Made by a program: the position numbers and the translations under genes
NCBI GenBank assembly: GCA_017506865.1
Contig: JAFCMP010000379.1
Location: forward strand, 682,001-746,000
DNA: 64,000 nucleotides
Origin: Tribonema minus
Taxonomy: Eukaryota > Sar > Xanthophyceae > Tribonematales > Tribonemataceae
Direction: 5' to 3'
Notes under the pieces: model-generated
Database searches by the model: none
What the model was told of the DNA's origin: nothing
What the model saw: the letters and a program-made list of their open reading frames with translations, nothing else
Shown here: one piece after another, positions 39,801-51,419 of the stretch
How the letters are laid out: each line of letters starts with the position of its first letter
How positions within the stretch are numbered: position 1 is the first letter of the stretch

Positions 39801-42800
39801 GACCAGGCTCAAAGATGCAGTGGGCAGGAGGCAAAGTGGGCATTCTCACCAATCACGTGAATGGCTGCTGTCCGGTGTCATACATGAGTTACATCACATC
39901 ACATCACCGCACAACGTGTTTCAGTGCACTGGCGTACCATGTTGATTTGCCATTGTTGCATTTATTGGTCGGCATGCAAGTGCTCCTGTGTGCGGTGAGC
40001 CTTCTCTTACCATTGTTGCCCAAGTCTTGTGAGTACAGGACCACATAGGCATCTCCGTTGTTGAAGCTGGCACCAGAGTGGATCCGCTGGCCTTTGACCC
40101 TTCTCAGCTCTGATGCATCCACCTAAAGACCGTGTTTGTTCATTATGTAGACAGCGACGATGATTAAAAAGCTGCCAACGAGAGCCACATATTGGTTGGG
40201 CACCGAGGCATGCGCCGCTCATGAGCATAGCGTAGAACGGCGCCTTTCAACATGTTGTCGTTGGTAAGTAAGCAATCGGAACTACCCGTAAAACTGCTGG
40301 TGAAGTGAGTCAGTCACACCAGCACATGGCACTCACTCACACACGTACTGCATGCCATGCAGTACATGAACACTTTGCACCTTGCGAACCTGCAAGGATA
40401 GTTGCATCAACATGTTCAGTAATAGTGGTTATGGCCTGCATGCAGAAGCATCAATGCAAACACTGCACCTTCACTTCACTGCACTGGAAGGCTTTTCAGT
40501 TGTGCTCAGTAATTGGATCTCTACATGTTTGCCGAACTTACAGCTACACAGTTTTGGCTTTTGTGAACTGAAAGTAACACAGCCTTTGATCACTTCAAAC
40601 CAACAAGAGTGGCATCCGCTGATTGCCACCAAGACTGTTGATAGGTCTAAAACCACACTAAATTCGGCAGATGTAGTTACAATGCTTCTACTTTGAAGCA
40701 TCACTATATATTTCCATGGTTCTTGAAGTATAAATAGTATCATACTTCATATTACACACTTTGCACTGAGCCTGTGTGTGTTTACATCAGTGAGGAAGGT
40801 AGGTAGGTTTGCAGCTCCGTGAACGCCATGGTTTGGCTGTGGTCAATTTGCAGCCGTCGCGACACTGTGCATATGCCATTGATAAACGCAGGAATATATG
40901 CTGGCGGCATTGTGCGAGAAGAGGCTACTGGCATGGCAACATGATGCCATTGCGCTGAGTCATGAAATGCAGGGGCGTGGATCTAGCGCAGGCATGATCA
41001 CTACATGATGCCCGCAACAGGACTACAACTAAGCTACAACGCAAGCCAGGTCATGTCTCAGTGAAACACACTGTAACCCAATCTTGCGTATTCTGGTGCT
41101 GCACAGAAAAGTAAGAGGCACACCAGTTAGATGACACAACGTGACAGAAACTGCTACACTCCTACGCATGTAGCATGACGCCAAGACCTGTTGACCATGA
41201 TGAAATTGGCTGCACCCATGTCATAACCGAAAAGAGAAAGGGATCCTTGAGTTGATGCTTTTAATAGTGCAGAGGTGGATTTCAAGTACCTGAAAAACGG
41301 CAAATGCAGGCCCGCCAATCTCCGATGCCTTGAGTAGTGTGTCCCTCTGCAGCAGCAGTGCCAGATCCACCTCCCCATCTTCCCCATCACTGTCCAAATC
41401 TAGATCATGATCACTGTTGATGGCATCACTGTTGATGGCATCACTGTCTTCACTGTCGTCAGAGTCCTTGTCATGAGCGTGATGGTCACTCAAAGCAGCG
41501 CTGGCTGACTCCTCATCGGGCTGGTCATCAGCAGCATGTGCAGTGATGCCTTCTCCCTCTTGAGCCTCCTTCTGCAGCTCCAGCACCACTGTCAGGATCT
41601 GCATGAAGCGCTTGACACGTCAGTTGCCAATATTTTGCATGCAGCAAGGTAACAGAGCCAGTGCATTGGCTTAGTATGTTAAGTCTAAATATGACTGGGT
41701 ACACCTGGCATGCATTCACCACATGGGCTGGGCGTTGAGCAGGTCAGCTTGACATTAACATCAGGTTGACCCCACACTCTGCATGCCTGTACGAAGCATG
41801 TCGCTTTATCCACTCATTGTCATCTCTAATGAGTGCAACAAGCCATCATCAGAGTTCCCCCATTGGCCATTGTGCCGCTGAGTGATGTGTGATGTCACTG
41901 ATGTGTGATATAGCAGCGAGGTGCACGTCACTCAGGCTGCGCAAGTTGGTTCCAGCTTGGTGAGGTTGCTATACTCTTTTAAGAGTACTCTCGTAAATGA
42001 TGTCGATATTCATCATGCCTCACCTGCTCCCAGCATTGCTTGTCCTCAATGGTGTCACACCGTAGAATGATGGCTGATGGCTTGCCCTCCTCATCTGTGA
42101 CATCCAGCACTATCCCCCTAGTGAAGACCTTTCCCCGTTCATCCTCCCAGTTCCTGACGTTGTTTGGGTAGAATGGACCCTCATGCTCCCCATCCTCCTG
42201 TCAAGACAAAAATAGCGCAGACATGTGCAGGGAGTGCTCGGTAAGCACCTACAGCTCAGACGCTTTACTTTACGCTACCAACATGTGACAATGTCACAAA
42301 GATGTTCTCTGCAAGGTCAGACGGCAAGGTCTTCAGCACGACTAGTATGTGATGTCATGACAGGCAGGCCCACAAAAGTGCAGTGGTACGAAGTTCTGGT
42401 AAAGGCACCGGTGGGCAGCATGGTCAAATGAATAGTTCCAGACTGCTTTCACAAAGGTCATGAGAATTCGTAGAGCTCTAGGTGACATGGTGTGGTTAGC
42501 CATCAAATTGAATGCCTTCCACCAATAGGTCATGGAAACGAATCAAAGATCGTAGAGCTCTAGGTGACAAGGGGTGGTTAGCCGCAAGTGCCTTCCACCA
42601 ATAACCGAGGTCGCCGCTGCTGCAGTCATTGGCCGCGAGCCATACAGTGCTATCATATCCACAGTGGTCAAAAATACTTCTGTGTGCAAGCTTTCTAGCG
42701 TTCGAGGTCATGTTACAACACAGTGTGCAAGGGCATAATCATCGTCGGACGCGCACCAGGCACACGACCACATGCACATGTGCTTGTGCAAACATCAGTG

Positions 42801-44375
42801 TGCTGCAGCACGACTGGCAGCCAACGGCAGCTGCACATGCCACCGCAGATTTGGAGTGGCAATGTGGCACCGTTTCACAGCCCACATACCAAAGACAGTA
42901 TACGTTGCAGCAGGCACAAAACATTGTCAATCAACAGTCGCAATCTGGCCATGTACACTTTAGGGTTTGCCAAAGCAATCAGAACCTTCACCACCGGGCT
43001 CACTCGAGTGGTTCATGTGCGTGGGGCTATGGTCCACAGGTCAAACTTATGTCAAGCTCAAACATCTGATCACGTTGGGCTGTTCGGTTGACCGGATAGA
43101 TGCATGGCCCAAGAGGTAGTGTCCACCAACATCACCCAGCCACATGCCAGACTAGTCCAGGTGAGCTGTGGGTGTCAGATATGTCTGCAGTTGAGAGTGA
43201 TATTGGTGCACTGGCAGACCACCCAAGGACACTTACATCCAATGACTCCTCAGGTGCATAGAAGCGCAACGCATTGCGCCTCAGGGTACACCAGTGCCTA
43301 TCCCAGGTTTTGCGCTTGATGAACACCAGACCCTCGTGCTCTATCTGTTGGGTGCAAGACAGGAGCGAGCATCAGTAAAACGTAATCTCTCTTCTCTGCA
43401 ACTCTTTATTGCACACATGCATCAACAGAGAAAAAATATGTAGCGGCAACTGTTTCTGGTTAACACAACAACATATCTCTAGCAGCCTGCATAGTATCAC
43501 GTACTCTAGTGCCTATCCCAGGTTTTGCGCTTGATGAACACCAGACCCTCGTGCTCTATCTGTTGGGTGCAAGACAGGAGCGAGCATCAGTAAAACGTAA
43601 TCTCTCTTCTCTGCAACTCTTTATTGCACACATGCATCAACAGAGAAAAAATATGTAGCGGCAACTGTTTCTGGTTAACACAACAACATATCTCTAGCAG
43701 CCTGCATAGTATCACGTACTCTAGTGCCTATCCCAGGTTTTGCGCTTGATGAACACCATACCCTCGTGCTCTATCTGTTGGGTGCAAGACAGGAGCGAGC
43801 ATCAGTAAACCGTATTCTCTCTTCTCTGCAACTCTTTATTGCACACATGCATCAACAGAGAAAAAATATGAAGCGGCAACTGTTTCTGGTTAGCACAACA
43901 ACATATCTCTAGCAGCCTGCATAGTATCACGTACTCTATGGAGCGTGAAGCGCCTCGTATCCGATGGAATCAGAAGCGCCTAAGGGTCACCTTTTGTCGA
44001 CAGCTTTACACGGCAAAGGCACAGATGGTTCGACCCCCTCCTCAATGCTGCTGCAGACGAGGGGCACCATCATCCTACATCGCATTGCATCGGCTGCATT
44101 TAGTGCTGGAGAGACTCTGAGGGCTCACAATCAATACTAGCGGCTATGTGCGTCCGATCGGCCTGCGCACTTGAATCGCCGATACTACCCTGTTCATCAT
44201 CACAAGCGCTTAGGCGATCAGCACCCGACGCCAGTCGACATCAGTACCGCACCTGGTCTAAGCTGGTGAAACATTCATCTGCTCCAGTTTCATCGTCTTC
44301 CACCTCAGATTCCTCGCTGCTACTCTCACTAGCCGCTTCCGAGACGCTCGCCTCCTCATCCTCGCTGCTGGGCAT
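24841..44375 (-). CDS. PH-domain plus six-gelsolin-repeat (villin-like) actin-binding protein
   Basis: Thirty exons close in phase to 1,713 aa: 44253-44375, 43237-43344, 42024-42197, 41290-41598, 40011-40122, 39218-39317, 38759-38807, 38109-38348, 37476-37535, 36531-36686, 35778-36191, 35441-35535, 34797-34905, 34190-34305, 33745-33829, 33271-33455, 32762-33046, 32277-32377, 31846-31970, 31258-31494, 30702-30800, 30285-30428, 29660-29751, 29319-29448, 28701-28796, 28069-28254, 27160-27303, 26662-26927, 26236-26299, 24841-25578. Residues 1-41 are acidic. A PH domain (FIKRKTWDRHWCTLRR) spans about 43-150, then an acidic linker. Gelsolin repeat signatures follow: NNGDAYVVLYSQ with YYWIG (S1), DRVLVVDDRRKQIYVWRG (S2), DGAFILDCGTELFVWHGAQ (S3), GELLVWRI to IVYYWQG (S4, split by an acidic, Ser-rich insert at about 813-1050), VPPTMASFSSKNVYVCI (S5), and PRLYVLD to AVYVWKG and EPLEFKAHF (S6). 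The tail is poly-Gln then basic. No villin headpiece is present. Such proteins sever, cap or bundle actin, usually under calcium control; the PH domain may bring it to membranes. Confidence 0.85.
37085..37536. repeat. 226-bp tandem duplication covering exon 9 of the gelsolin-repeat gene
   Basis: Two diverged units, about 37085-37310 and 37311-37536, share for example GAGCTGGTGAGCTCTTGT at 37099 and 37325. The right unit holds the functional exon 9 (37476-37535). The left unit holds a decayed copy (about 37247-37306) that lost its acceptor AG and two bases of the reading frame, so it cannot be used as an exon. Confidence 0.75.
42457..42604. repeat. Imperfect tandem duplication inside an intron of the gelsolin-repeat gene
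   Basis: Two units of about 73-75 bp share CGTAGAGCTCTAGGTGACA and GCCTTCCACCAATA. They lie in the intron between exons 2 and 3 and have no coding effect. Confidence 0.7.
43293..43937. repeat. Three-copy 215-bp tandem repeat covering the PH-domain exon edge
   Basis: Units at 43293-43507, 43508-43722 and 43723-43937 are nearly identical. Each carries the intron end, the CAACAG acceptor and the first 50 or so bases of exon 2. Only the 43293 unit runs on into the complete exon (43237-43344). In the other two the copied exon reads to WDRH and then TAG, with no donor before the stop, so they are pseudo-exons that the spliceosome must skip. Confidence 0.9.
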
Positions 44376-45163
44376 CGCTTCTCCTCCACGCTGCAATGCG
44401 CAATGCAGTTCTGGCAAGGCCGCTATGCGCAGATCACCACAGGTTGACGATCACTCGGGCCGTGCCCTTCGCCTGCTTACAGGCTCTGAGAGTTGCTGGC
44501 TGATGTGCCTCCAACACAATGCGCGAGGAAAGGCGGGGTCCATCTCATCACTCGACAGTTACAGTTTTCCCTGGGACTCCCCCCTACATACCCCCCAACA
44601 GTCAAATAGGGGGAAGGGGAGGGGGCCCAGGGGACAAGACCAGAGCTAGGGTTCACTGACGGATAGGATCACTTGCATCATGGATGGTATGGTGCACTGC
44701 TGCTTGCACAGCGCAGTTCTGCTTGGCCAGAGAGGGCTTGTTTCAACATTCAACGAACCAGAACGCTTTTGCCTGTTTGGATTGCTTCCTCGTGAACAAT
44801 GTCAGATATTCATGGCCGCAACAGCCGCACAGTGGCTCTGAGGACTTGTCACGCATGGGTGCCATTATTCTGCCATGGTTTCCAAGGCGTAGGAGCAAAG
44901 GAGAAATCCATGTTATTGTTCCTGCTTCACGCCGACAAAGGTTGCAGGGTCTGCTTCTTTCGACGTCCCGTTTGTTTAAAACGGACGTAGGGTTACGCAC
45001 TTGCCTCCCCTGCAGTTGGGTGTGTGTGTGCCCTTCACGCTCTCGCTCAGCAGGAAGGCGAGCAGGAAGACAAAAACTCGCAAGTCAAAAACCGAGTGAC
45101 TCCCCCTCTTCACCCCCTAGGAAGGGGGGGCATGCTTTCTTTTCATTTACAGTAGTACCGACG
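44376..45163. promoter_or_regulatory. Divergent intergenic region
   Basis: This is the shared upstream region of the minus-strand gelsolin-repeat gene (ATG 44375) and the plus-strand thioredoxin-like gene (ATG 45164). It contains a G/C-rich patch at 44576-44640. An open frame in phase with the thioredoxin-like start extends upstream, but the signal peptide at 45164 marks the likely start. No specific promoter motif is recognised. Confidence 0.4.
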
Positions 45164-46906
45164 ATGGCGCGCCTGATCGCGCTGCTGGTGTGCCTGGCTT
45201 GTCTTCTCTTATCTGTGGCTGTCGATGCTGCTCGCCTGATCGGGAAACGAGGTCTCAGGGTGAAACCCAAGAAGAAGGCACATGGCGAGGATGTGGACTC
45301 GCACTTGATAGAGTTTCAAGCTATGGAGGCAGATAGCTGCGAGGTGAGAGGCATGGCGTTGAGTGGTTTTGTAGCAATTCTGTCAGCAACTGGAGCATGG
45401 TGGAGCTTTGGCTGCTTTTGCACCTGGCAGAATTGACAACCTCAACTTGACACTTCTCTCGGCTCGCTCATCATCATCGAGTTGTTGGTTCCTTGCTTTG
45501 CTGAAGTAGTTGGTCGCTCACACAGTTTCTGCTTCAGCGTTTTCTACGTCTCTCGCCTGCAGCCAAATGCCACGCGCTCAACTACACTCGGCACGTGCAT
45601 CTGGTTGCATTCCTGTCATGCAGTACCACAGAGCCATGGAGCCGATGATAGAGCGGCTGGAGAATGACACGCCCTTCCATGTCAAGAAGATCACAGTTGG
45701 GCAACGTCAGTCGGAGGAACAAGAACTGTACACGCTGATTGACGCCGAGGTGCAATGTGGGGGACTGCCGTTTTTCTACAACAGGCAGTCGCAGCAGTCA
45801 ATCTGTGGAGCAACAACGTACAAAAACTTCAGAGCCTGGTGAGCACCAACGACTAATGCATGGATAGGCACCATATTCAAGTCTGTGCATGGACCAGCAA
45901 ATGCGTTACCTAACTCCGCCTTCAAGCGTGGTGTCATGATAATCCCCTGGGAAAGGGCAATGTTCATGGATGATCCACACCAACTTCAAGCGCATCGAGT
46001 GCTTGCATTGTCAGAGCAAGCGCTTGATGAGCAACCTGAGCATTGTCACCAATATGCCATGTCTGCAAGTTGCAGTAGTATGACATGACACGTGTCGCAT
46101 TCACATGACACGAGTTAGTGCGTGCACATGAACGCTCTGAAACATGCTGCCACACATATCTTGCTGTGGATGCAGGGCTTCGGGCAAGCCTGCTGCGCTG
46201 CACTGCCCCCCCCCAGTGGAGGAGATAACAGGAGAGGCCGCACAGGGTGCACCGCGCCCCCGCAAGGGTGTATTTGGAAAGCTCAAATCCAGAATGGCTG
46301 ATGTCAAGGTGGGTGTAATGCGCACATGACTGTGTCACTAGCAAATAACCTCTCTCAAGTTCAGACTATTTTTTAGTGTTGCAGTGTACCAGTTCACACA
46401 TGTCATTAATGGTGCCGGCATTGCGCTGGCGAGATGAGGCTTCACACTCTGTGAAGACGTTCATTTCAACAAAACCAGTTGTGAGGGGGTTCAGGGACTG
46501 CACGTTGCAGCGCACATTACAGCTTGCACTGCAGGAAGGTTACAGGCCATCACACCTTGCAACGTTGAAGTCTGTCACTCTGTGCCAGTGTTAACTGTTG
46601 CGGGCAGGCTTGTGTTAATCTGATGGTATTGCACTGTGCTACGCATTACCTCAGGATTTGTGCTACAGTTTGCACTGTGATTCCGGTGTAATTGTTGTTG
46701 AAGTGAAGCCATTGCATAACCACGGTTAAGCAACAATGTTATTGGTTGCTGATGTGCAGGAGAAGGGGCAGGGTCAGATGTCCAAGAGGAGGGGAGCTGC
46801 ACCCAAGCCAGAACCTGAGTCAGAGCAGCCGGCAGAGGCCCAGGGAGAAGAAGGCAGCGGCGCTTCAACTGCTGACGCTGACGTAAACGCAGGAGCGCTA
46901 CAGTAA
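45164..46906 (+). CDS. Thioredoxin-fold protein with N-terminal signal peptide
   Basis: Four exons (45164-45343, 45624-45838, 46176-46308, 46760-46906) encode 224 aa in consistent phase. Residues 1-22 form a hydrophobic signal peptide (LIALLVCLACLLL, ending VDA), followed by a Lys/Arg-rich stretch. The protein is therefore secretory, or enters an organelle through the ER. The core has SCEYHRAMEPMIERLE, a beta strand HVKKITV, and CGGLPFFYN with the cis-Pro typical of the thioredoxin fold, then ICGATTYKNF. I recall a plant and algal family of this shape. Its usual CxxC redox motif reads C-E-Y-H here, because the second position is His. The motif is created across the first splice junction (GAG joined to TAC). 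The C-terminus is Lys, Pro and Glu-rich and disordered. A redox role is likely but a dithiol mechanism at this site is not possible. It is convergent with the proteasome gene downstream. Confidence 0.7.
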
Positions 46907-47578
46907 CTTCATTGACACATGGATCAAGCTGTTGCATTGTGCATGTGCATGCCTGAGTGCATGCCTGGCACATACACGACGTCAATATCACATAGATTCA
47001 CCACAATCCTTTTCTTGAGTTTTCAGAGTTGCTTGCGTTTTGCTCTTGCTCACGCACCGTTTGTACGTTCTGGGTGCTGAGGTGAAAGCAAGCATCAGCG
47101 TCTCCTCGTGTAGGGCAGCACAAGCAGGGCAGTGCTTCAAGATGTCACCAGTTTTGGAAACATCTGCTGCTGTACAAGCATCCACCCTAACAAATTACTG
47201 GCTGCTGTGTGGTATGCTTGCCTGATCAGTGCAATGTGGTACTTCTACATGACTCTGACAGCTGCAACGTGCTTGGCAAAGAGGTGCTTCTGCTGTACGT
47301 CAATTTGTTCACAATTGATTGTGCTTCTCATCAAAGTAGAAGAAGTGGTACCAGCTCTGGAAGGCTTTCCGGCGAGCCACAATGCGGGCTTACACCCATC
47401 ATGTGCACAAACAAGCGATCCTGACGGCAACACCAGGCAACGAGGCATTGCATACACATGTGCTATGGAGGCACGGCGAATCCCCATGCATTTGTCCATT
47501 CATTCATTCATTCGCGTGTCACGATGATCATGCCAGATAACCCTATGGCTGGCAACTGCACAAGGTGTTCGTTGCAAC
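46907..47578. other. Convergent intergenic region
   Basis: This separates the 3' ends of the thioredoxin-like gene (plus) and the proteasome gene (minus). Only a short CATT run near 47500-47512 stands out. No gene is seen. Confidence 0.5.
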
Positions 47579-50500
47579 TCATGGCCCATAGGGCAGCTCA
47601 TTGCCTGGGATGTACTCCCGCTCCACACCATCTTTGTCAATGGTGACAATTCTGATCACACCACCCGATGAGCCATCCCTAGCCATGGCATGTGCTATCG
47701 CCTTCCGCACAAAGATCCTGCACAGAACAAAAAGCAGGATCATGCACAGCCAGGATGTGTGAGCTGCTCAAGTCAACACTGAAAAATGAGGACATGAAAT
47801 CAAGTGTCCCACAAACCATGATTTCTCTGTCAGGGGGGATGGAGGCACATGCCATCAGCTAGTGCATGCTGCCAGATGATGAGCCATTGCATCAGCGTGG
47901 GCTTTCGTAAAATGGGTCACGATGAATTTCACCAGTGCAGACCATTCAAAACTGGTGAAGACAGCAGTGCTGCATGGATCATCCCCCATCTGTCCGCTCG
48001 CTATTCAAAAGCTCAAGGCATCAGGCATCAGCTGGGGGCAGATAAGAGCTCCACATGAACACTGCGCATGCACTACGCCTGGCTTTGTTGTGCCGCATTC
48101 CATGCAACCATCTCATGTGAATGGGAGTGATGCCCCCCGAATGCAAAATTTTGAAGTATTTGCATTGACATAAAAATGGCACTGCCAACGCATGCATGCA
48201 TGTGTGCATGTGTTGGTATACACATCTAGTACTCACTTGGCCTCCTCCTTGGTCATTCCCTCCTTGTAGGCGGCATCCACGTGACCTGTCATGCAAAGAT
48301 AAAGACAACAAGAATGCATGAATGATCACCATGCAGGTCAGAACTCCGCAGTGAATCAATTCAGCAGTAAACGCGTGAGGCATTGGTATTCGCAGTAAAA
48401 GCTGCACTGCACACGAAACGAACTCAAGTGCAGACCACCAAAGTCAGATGTTCCTTTCAGAAGGTGCCAAGCCATGGTGCATGATGTCGCTGATGATCCA
48501 TCACCAGTACTGTCGTCTTGAAGCAGGGCCTGCTCAATGTTTCCAGAACGTACTAAAGGAGGCAATAGCAACGAGACATGACCATCGTATAGCAGCAACA
48601 CAGAGCAGTCACAGGCAAATATGAAGTGGATACAAGTGTGGCGATCGCTATACACTCAAATGAGTGCTCATTCACTTACCGTATATGTAGGTTGACCCCG
48701 ATCCACCAATGGCAAATCTGCACATCAATGACCACACACACACCAGCCTGTGAGAGACATGCTCGCTGTGGTATGCAGTGGTCTTTCCACAGCATCTGTA
48801 ATTCTAGAGTAATACTAAAGTATATTCGAAGGCACTAATACTTCTACTGCAAGAATGCTCACAAGCGTTGTTGCCACAACACAAGGGTTTGTCTGTGCTT
48901 GATTAGTCCCATGCAGTTAACGATAGAGAGTACTGCAATGTACACGCCTGGAGTCAACCATGACAGAGTGTGATGTCTCATTCTCCTAATACGTGTACAC
49001 AATACTCTACCTACACTTCATGGACATTTTTCCCACCATAATCGACCCCCGAAAAAGCCACAAGTAATTGCTTGTGTACACGAGGTGGACTGTGAGATTC
49101 GAACAAACACAATCTCGCGAATGCTTACATTATGCAACGGTTCAGTGAAGGCGTAACAGACAACTGGTTGTGCGCCCCACAGGCGTTGAGTAGACTTGCA
49201 ATCTATATGACGTTCTATAGGAGCTCACTGCGTGATGATGACAATGATACATAGGACAATGTTGACGCATCCGTACTTGCAGACAACGCACTGTTACACT
49301 CCTGGTGCAGTCTGTAAAATAAATCAAAATTGTTGCCGTAGTGGTGCATACTATTAAAAGCGAAATACTACTGTGAAGTGAAGCATGAAATGAAAAATAA
49401 CACAAAAACGCTGCTGAATGCGGAAGGGAGCGGCGCTGCCTAATGATCAGTGCAAAGCCAGTGGCTGAAATGGTGTACTTCAGAGCACAAAGCCATTGAT
49501 GTAAACATGGCTGATCCACATGGTGCTAGTGCTAACCGTGAGAGGTGCAGTAGCAGAGATGCAGTAGCAGTACACCACGTTGTACAAGCTACATGAACTG
49601 ACCCAGCGACCAATGAAGTGGTTCTAACAAGGTGTACGAAGATGATCATGCTGGAGCATGCTAAGTATTGTACAAGATGGCCCCATGTTCATGGCGGCGG
49701 ATTGTCAGAAGTGGCTTCAAAATGGTGCTGTGGGTTTGTTACCACAAGAGATGTTGGTTGAGCAAGAGGTACTCACTGCTGCTTCATGATAGTCCCCCCC
49801 AGCGGTATCTCATACACGCTTCCTCCGTGCACTGGGTCCCACCCCGCAATTATCATGCCCGCCAGCAGGTTGTCCTTGTTGTTGTAGCAGATGCGCCTGG
49901 CCAAGTTCGCTGCCGTCTTGACTGTTGGCAGCCGCCCAACCTCCGCACTGTTAGCATGGAGCAGCGCACATGACAGATCAACTGACGTGAATCGACAGTT
50001 GTAGCCATCACCAGACTGCAAAGAACAGTCCAGGAGCTCAGGTAACGCAGCCGATAAGTGTTCACGAACACAACACCCTAATCACAATCATGGCACCGCT
50101 TCTTCGTCAATGGAGGCACCGTGTGGATGATCAGGCGTGCTCGAAACTCTGATAACATTGGCAACAGCCATACGCATGATAGCATTGATGCAGCAACTTG
50201 CATGCATTATCTTCTGAAGTTCAAACTGTACGGCACACACAACAAGTGATCGCAACTCATGGGCCATAGACCATACCTGTGCGAAGAGAGGAAGTAGCGG
50301 ACATAGTCTGAGATGGCCTGTGTATCAGCTGCCGACCCCGACCGGCATGCATAGATGTAGTCGTGCAGAGCAGTGATCTTGTCACTGACCCTGTTGGCAA
50401 CATAGGTGCCGGTTGATGTACGGGAGTCTGCGCCCATGATCACACCACCGTCGTACATGCATGCCATGATGGTAGTCTGTTCAGCAGTTCAGCAAACGAG

Positions 50501-50922
50501 TAATAACGAGAGGTCATGAAGGCTGCTCATGGTTGGCATATGGATCACTCACGTCTGTAGAAATGGCCAAACAGTCCAAACTTAGGGTAGGGTGAAGGTG
50601 TCGGCTGAAGCATGATATGGATTACGGAAGCACGATGCCGTGATGATTGGCGGCTGCACTGCAGCCAAATGAACAGCGCCAACGTTGATCAGCACTGTGC
50701 TTGGAATCCTCGGAGGCGGAAGTGCTACATAGGGCTCGGTCACCAGAATGCTTCACGCGATCCACTTTGTATTGTAGTGAGGTATAAATGGAGACTACAT
50801 TACGGCGAATAAAGTCAAGTCCTTGCCAATTGCGTATGGAGTAGCCAAGCTTAGAGTTTAGAGCTTACCCCGGTAGAGATTTCGTTGGGCTTCAACCCTG
50901 GATAGTCGCCCGGCATCTCCAT
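47579..50922 (-). CDS. PSMB6: 20S proteasome subunit beta type-6 (beta-1)
   Basis: Six exons (50869-50922, 50277-50476, 49777-49947, 48680-48717, 48237-48285, 47579-47717) encode 216 aa. The first exon is an 18-residue propeptide ending ISTG. The next begins TTIMA, so the catalytic Thr1 of the mature enzyme is created exactly at the splice junction. Asp17, Lys33 and Arg45 are present; Arg45 is the residue that gives beta-1 its caspase-like cleavage after acidic residues. [36 protein letters not shown] and [12 protein letters not shown] match the family closely. The third exon must start at 49947, using the CTAACAG acceptor: the more obvious TTTGCAG upstream puts it out of frame, whereas this one restores the exact family length. 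The short C-terminal tail ends NELPYGP. Confidence 0.95.
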
Positions 50923-51419
50923 AGTGCCACAGCCGCGATAAGATGGCGCGCAAATCGCAGCTGCTGCTCCTGTTCTCCCACCTATCCAACCGTCAGGCTA
51001 CGTAGCTACCTTGCAAAGCGATGCAATGCAATCTGTTTTCTGCAGAACTTGAAAGCAGCCGGAGTCCTGGGTCGTAGGCCCAGACCCAGACCCAACCCGG
51101 GATTGTGTGCGGCTGAGCAGCGCTGCTGTAGATTCATCAGCGCTTTACTTTGAGGCGCTTGTGTAAATAACCGTGTCATACAGAGCATATGCAATACAGG
51201 CACAATATCAAAGCGACGACTCCCAGAGCACACAGGGTGTGCCCAAGCGCATCCCATTCCCACCCACCTACAGCTACCACTACGACCACCACATACCCTC
51301 CCCCTGCAGTTGCGGAAGTCCAGCAACTGCTTCACAGTAATCACACTCCAGCACACATGTCCGCCCTCAGCCCGCGGGCGACACTTCAGCGCCATTATGA
51401 TTGCAGCAAGCCCCACAAT
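50923..51419. other. Region upstream of the proteasome beta-1 gene
   Basis: This is the likely promoter and 5' untranslated region of the minus-strand proteasome gene. No other gene is supported. Confidence 0.4.

Noticed and set aside
43724-43912. Plus-strand open frames inside the 215-bp repeats
   Set aside because: They are antisense to the PH-exon copies and repeat with each unit, so they are shadows of the duplicated sequence.
44020-44050. GGTTCGACCCC resembling a tRNA T-arm
   Set aside because: The T-stem does not pair and no matching acceptor, D or anticodon arm is present upstream. No tRNA is supported in the window.
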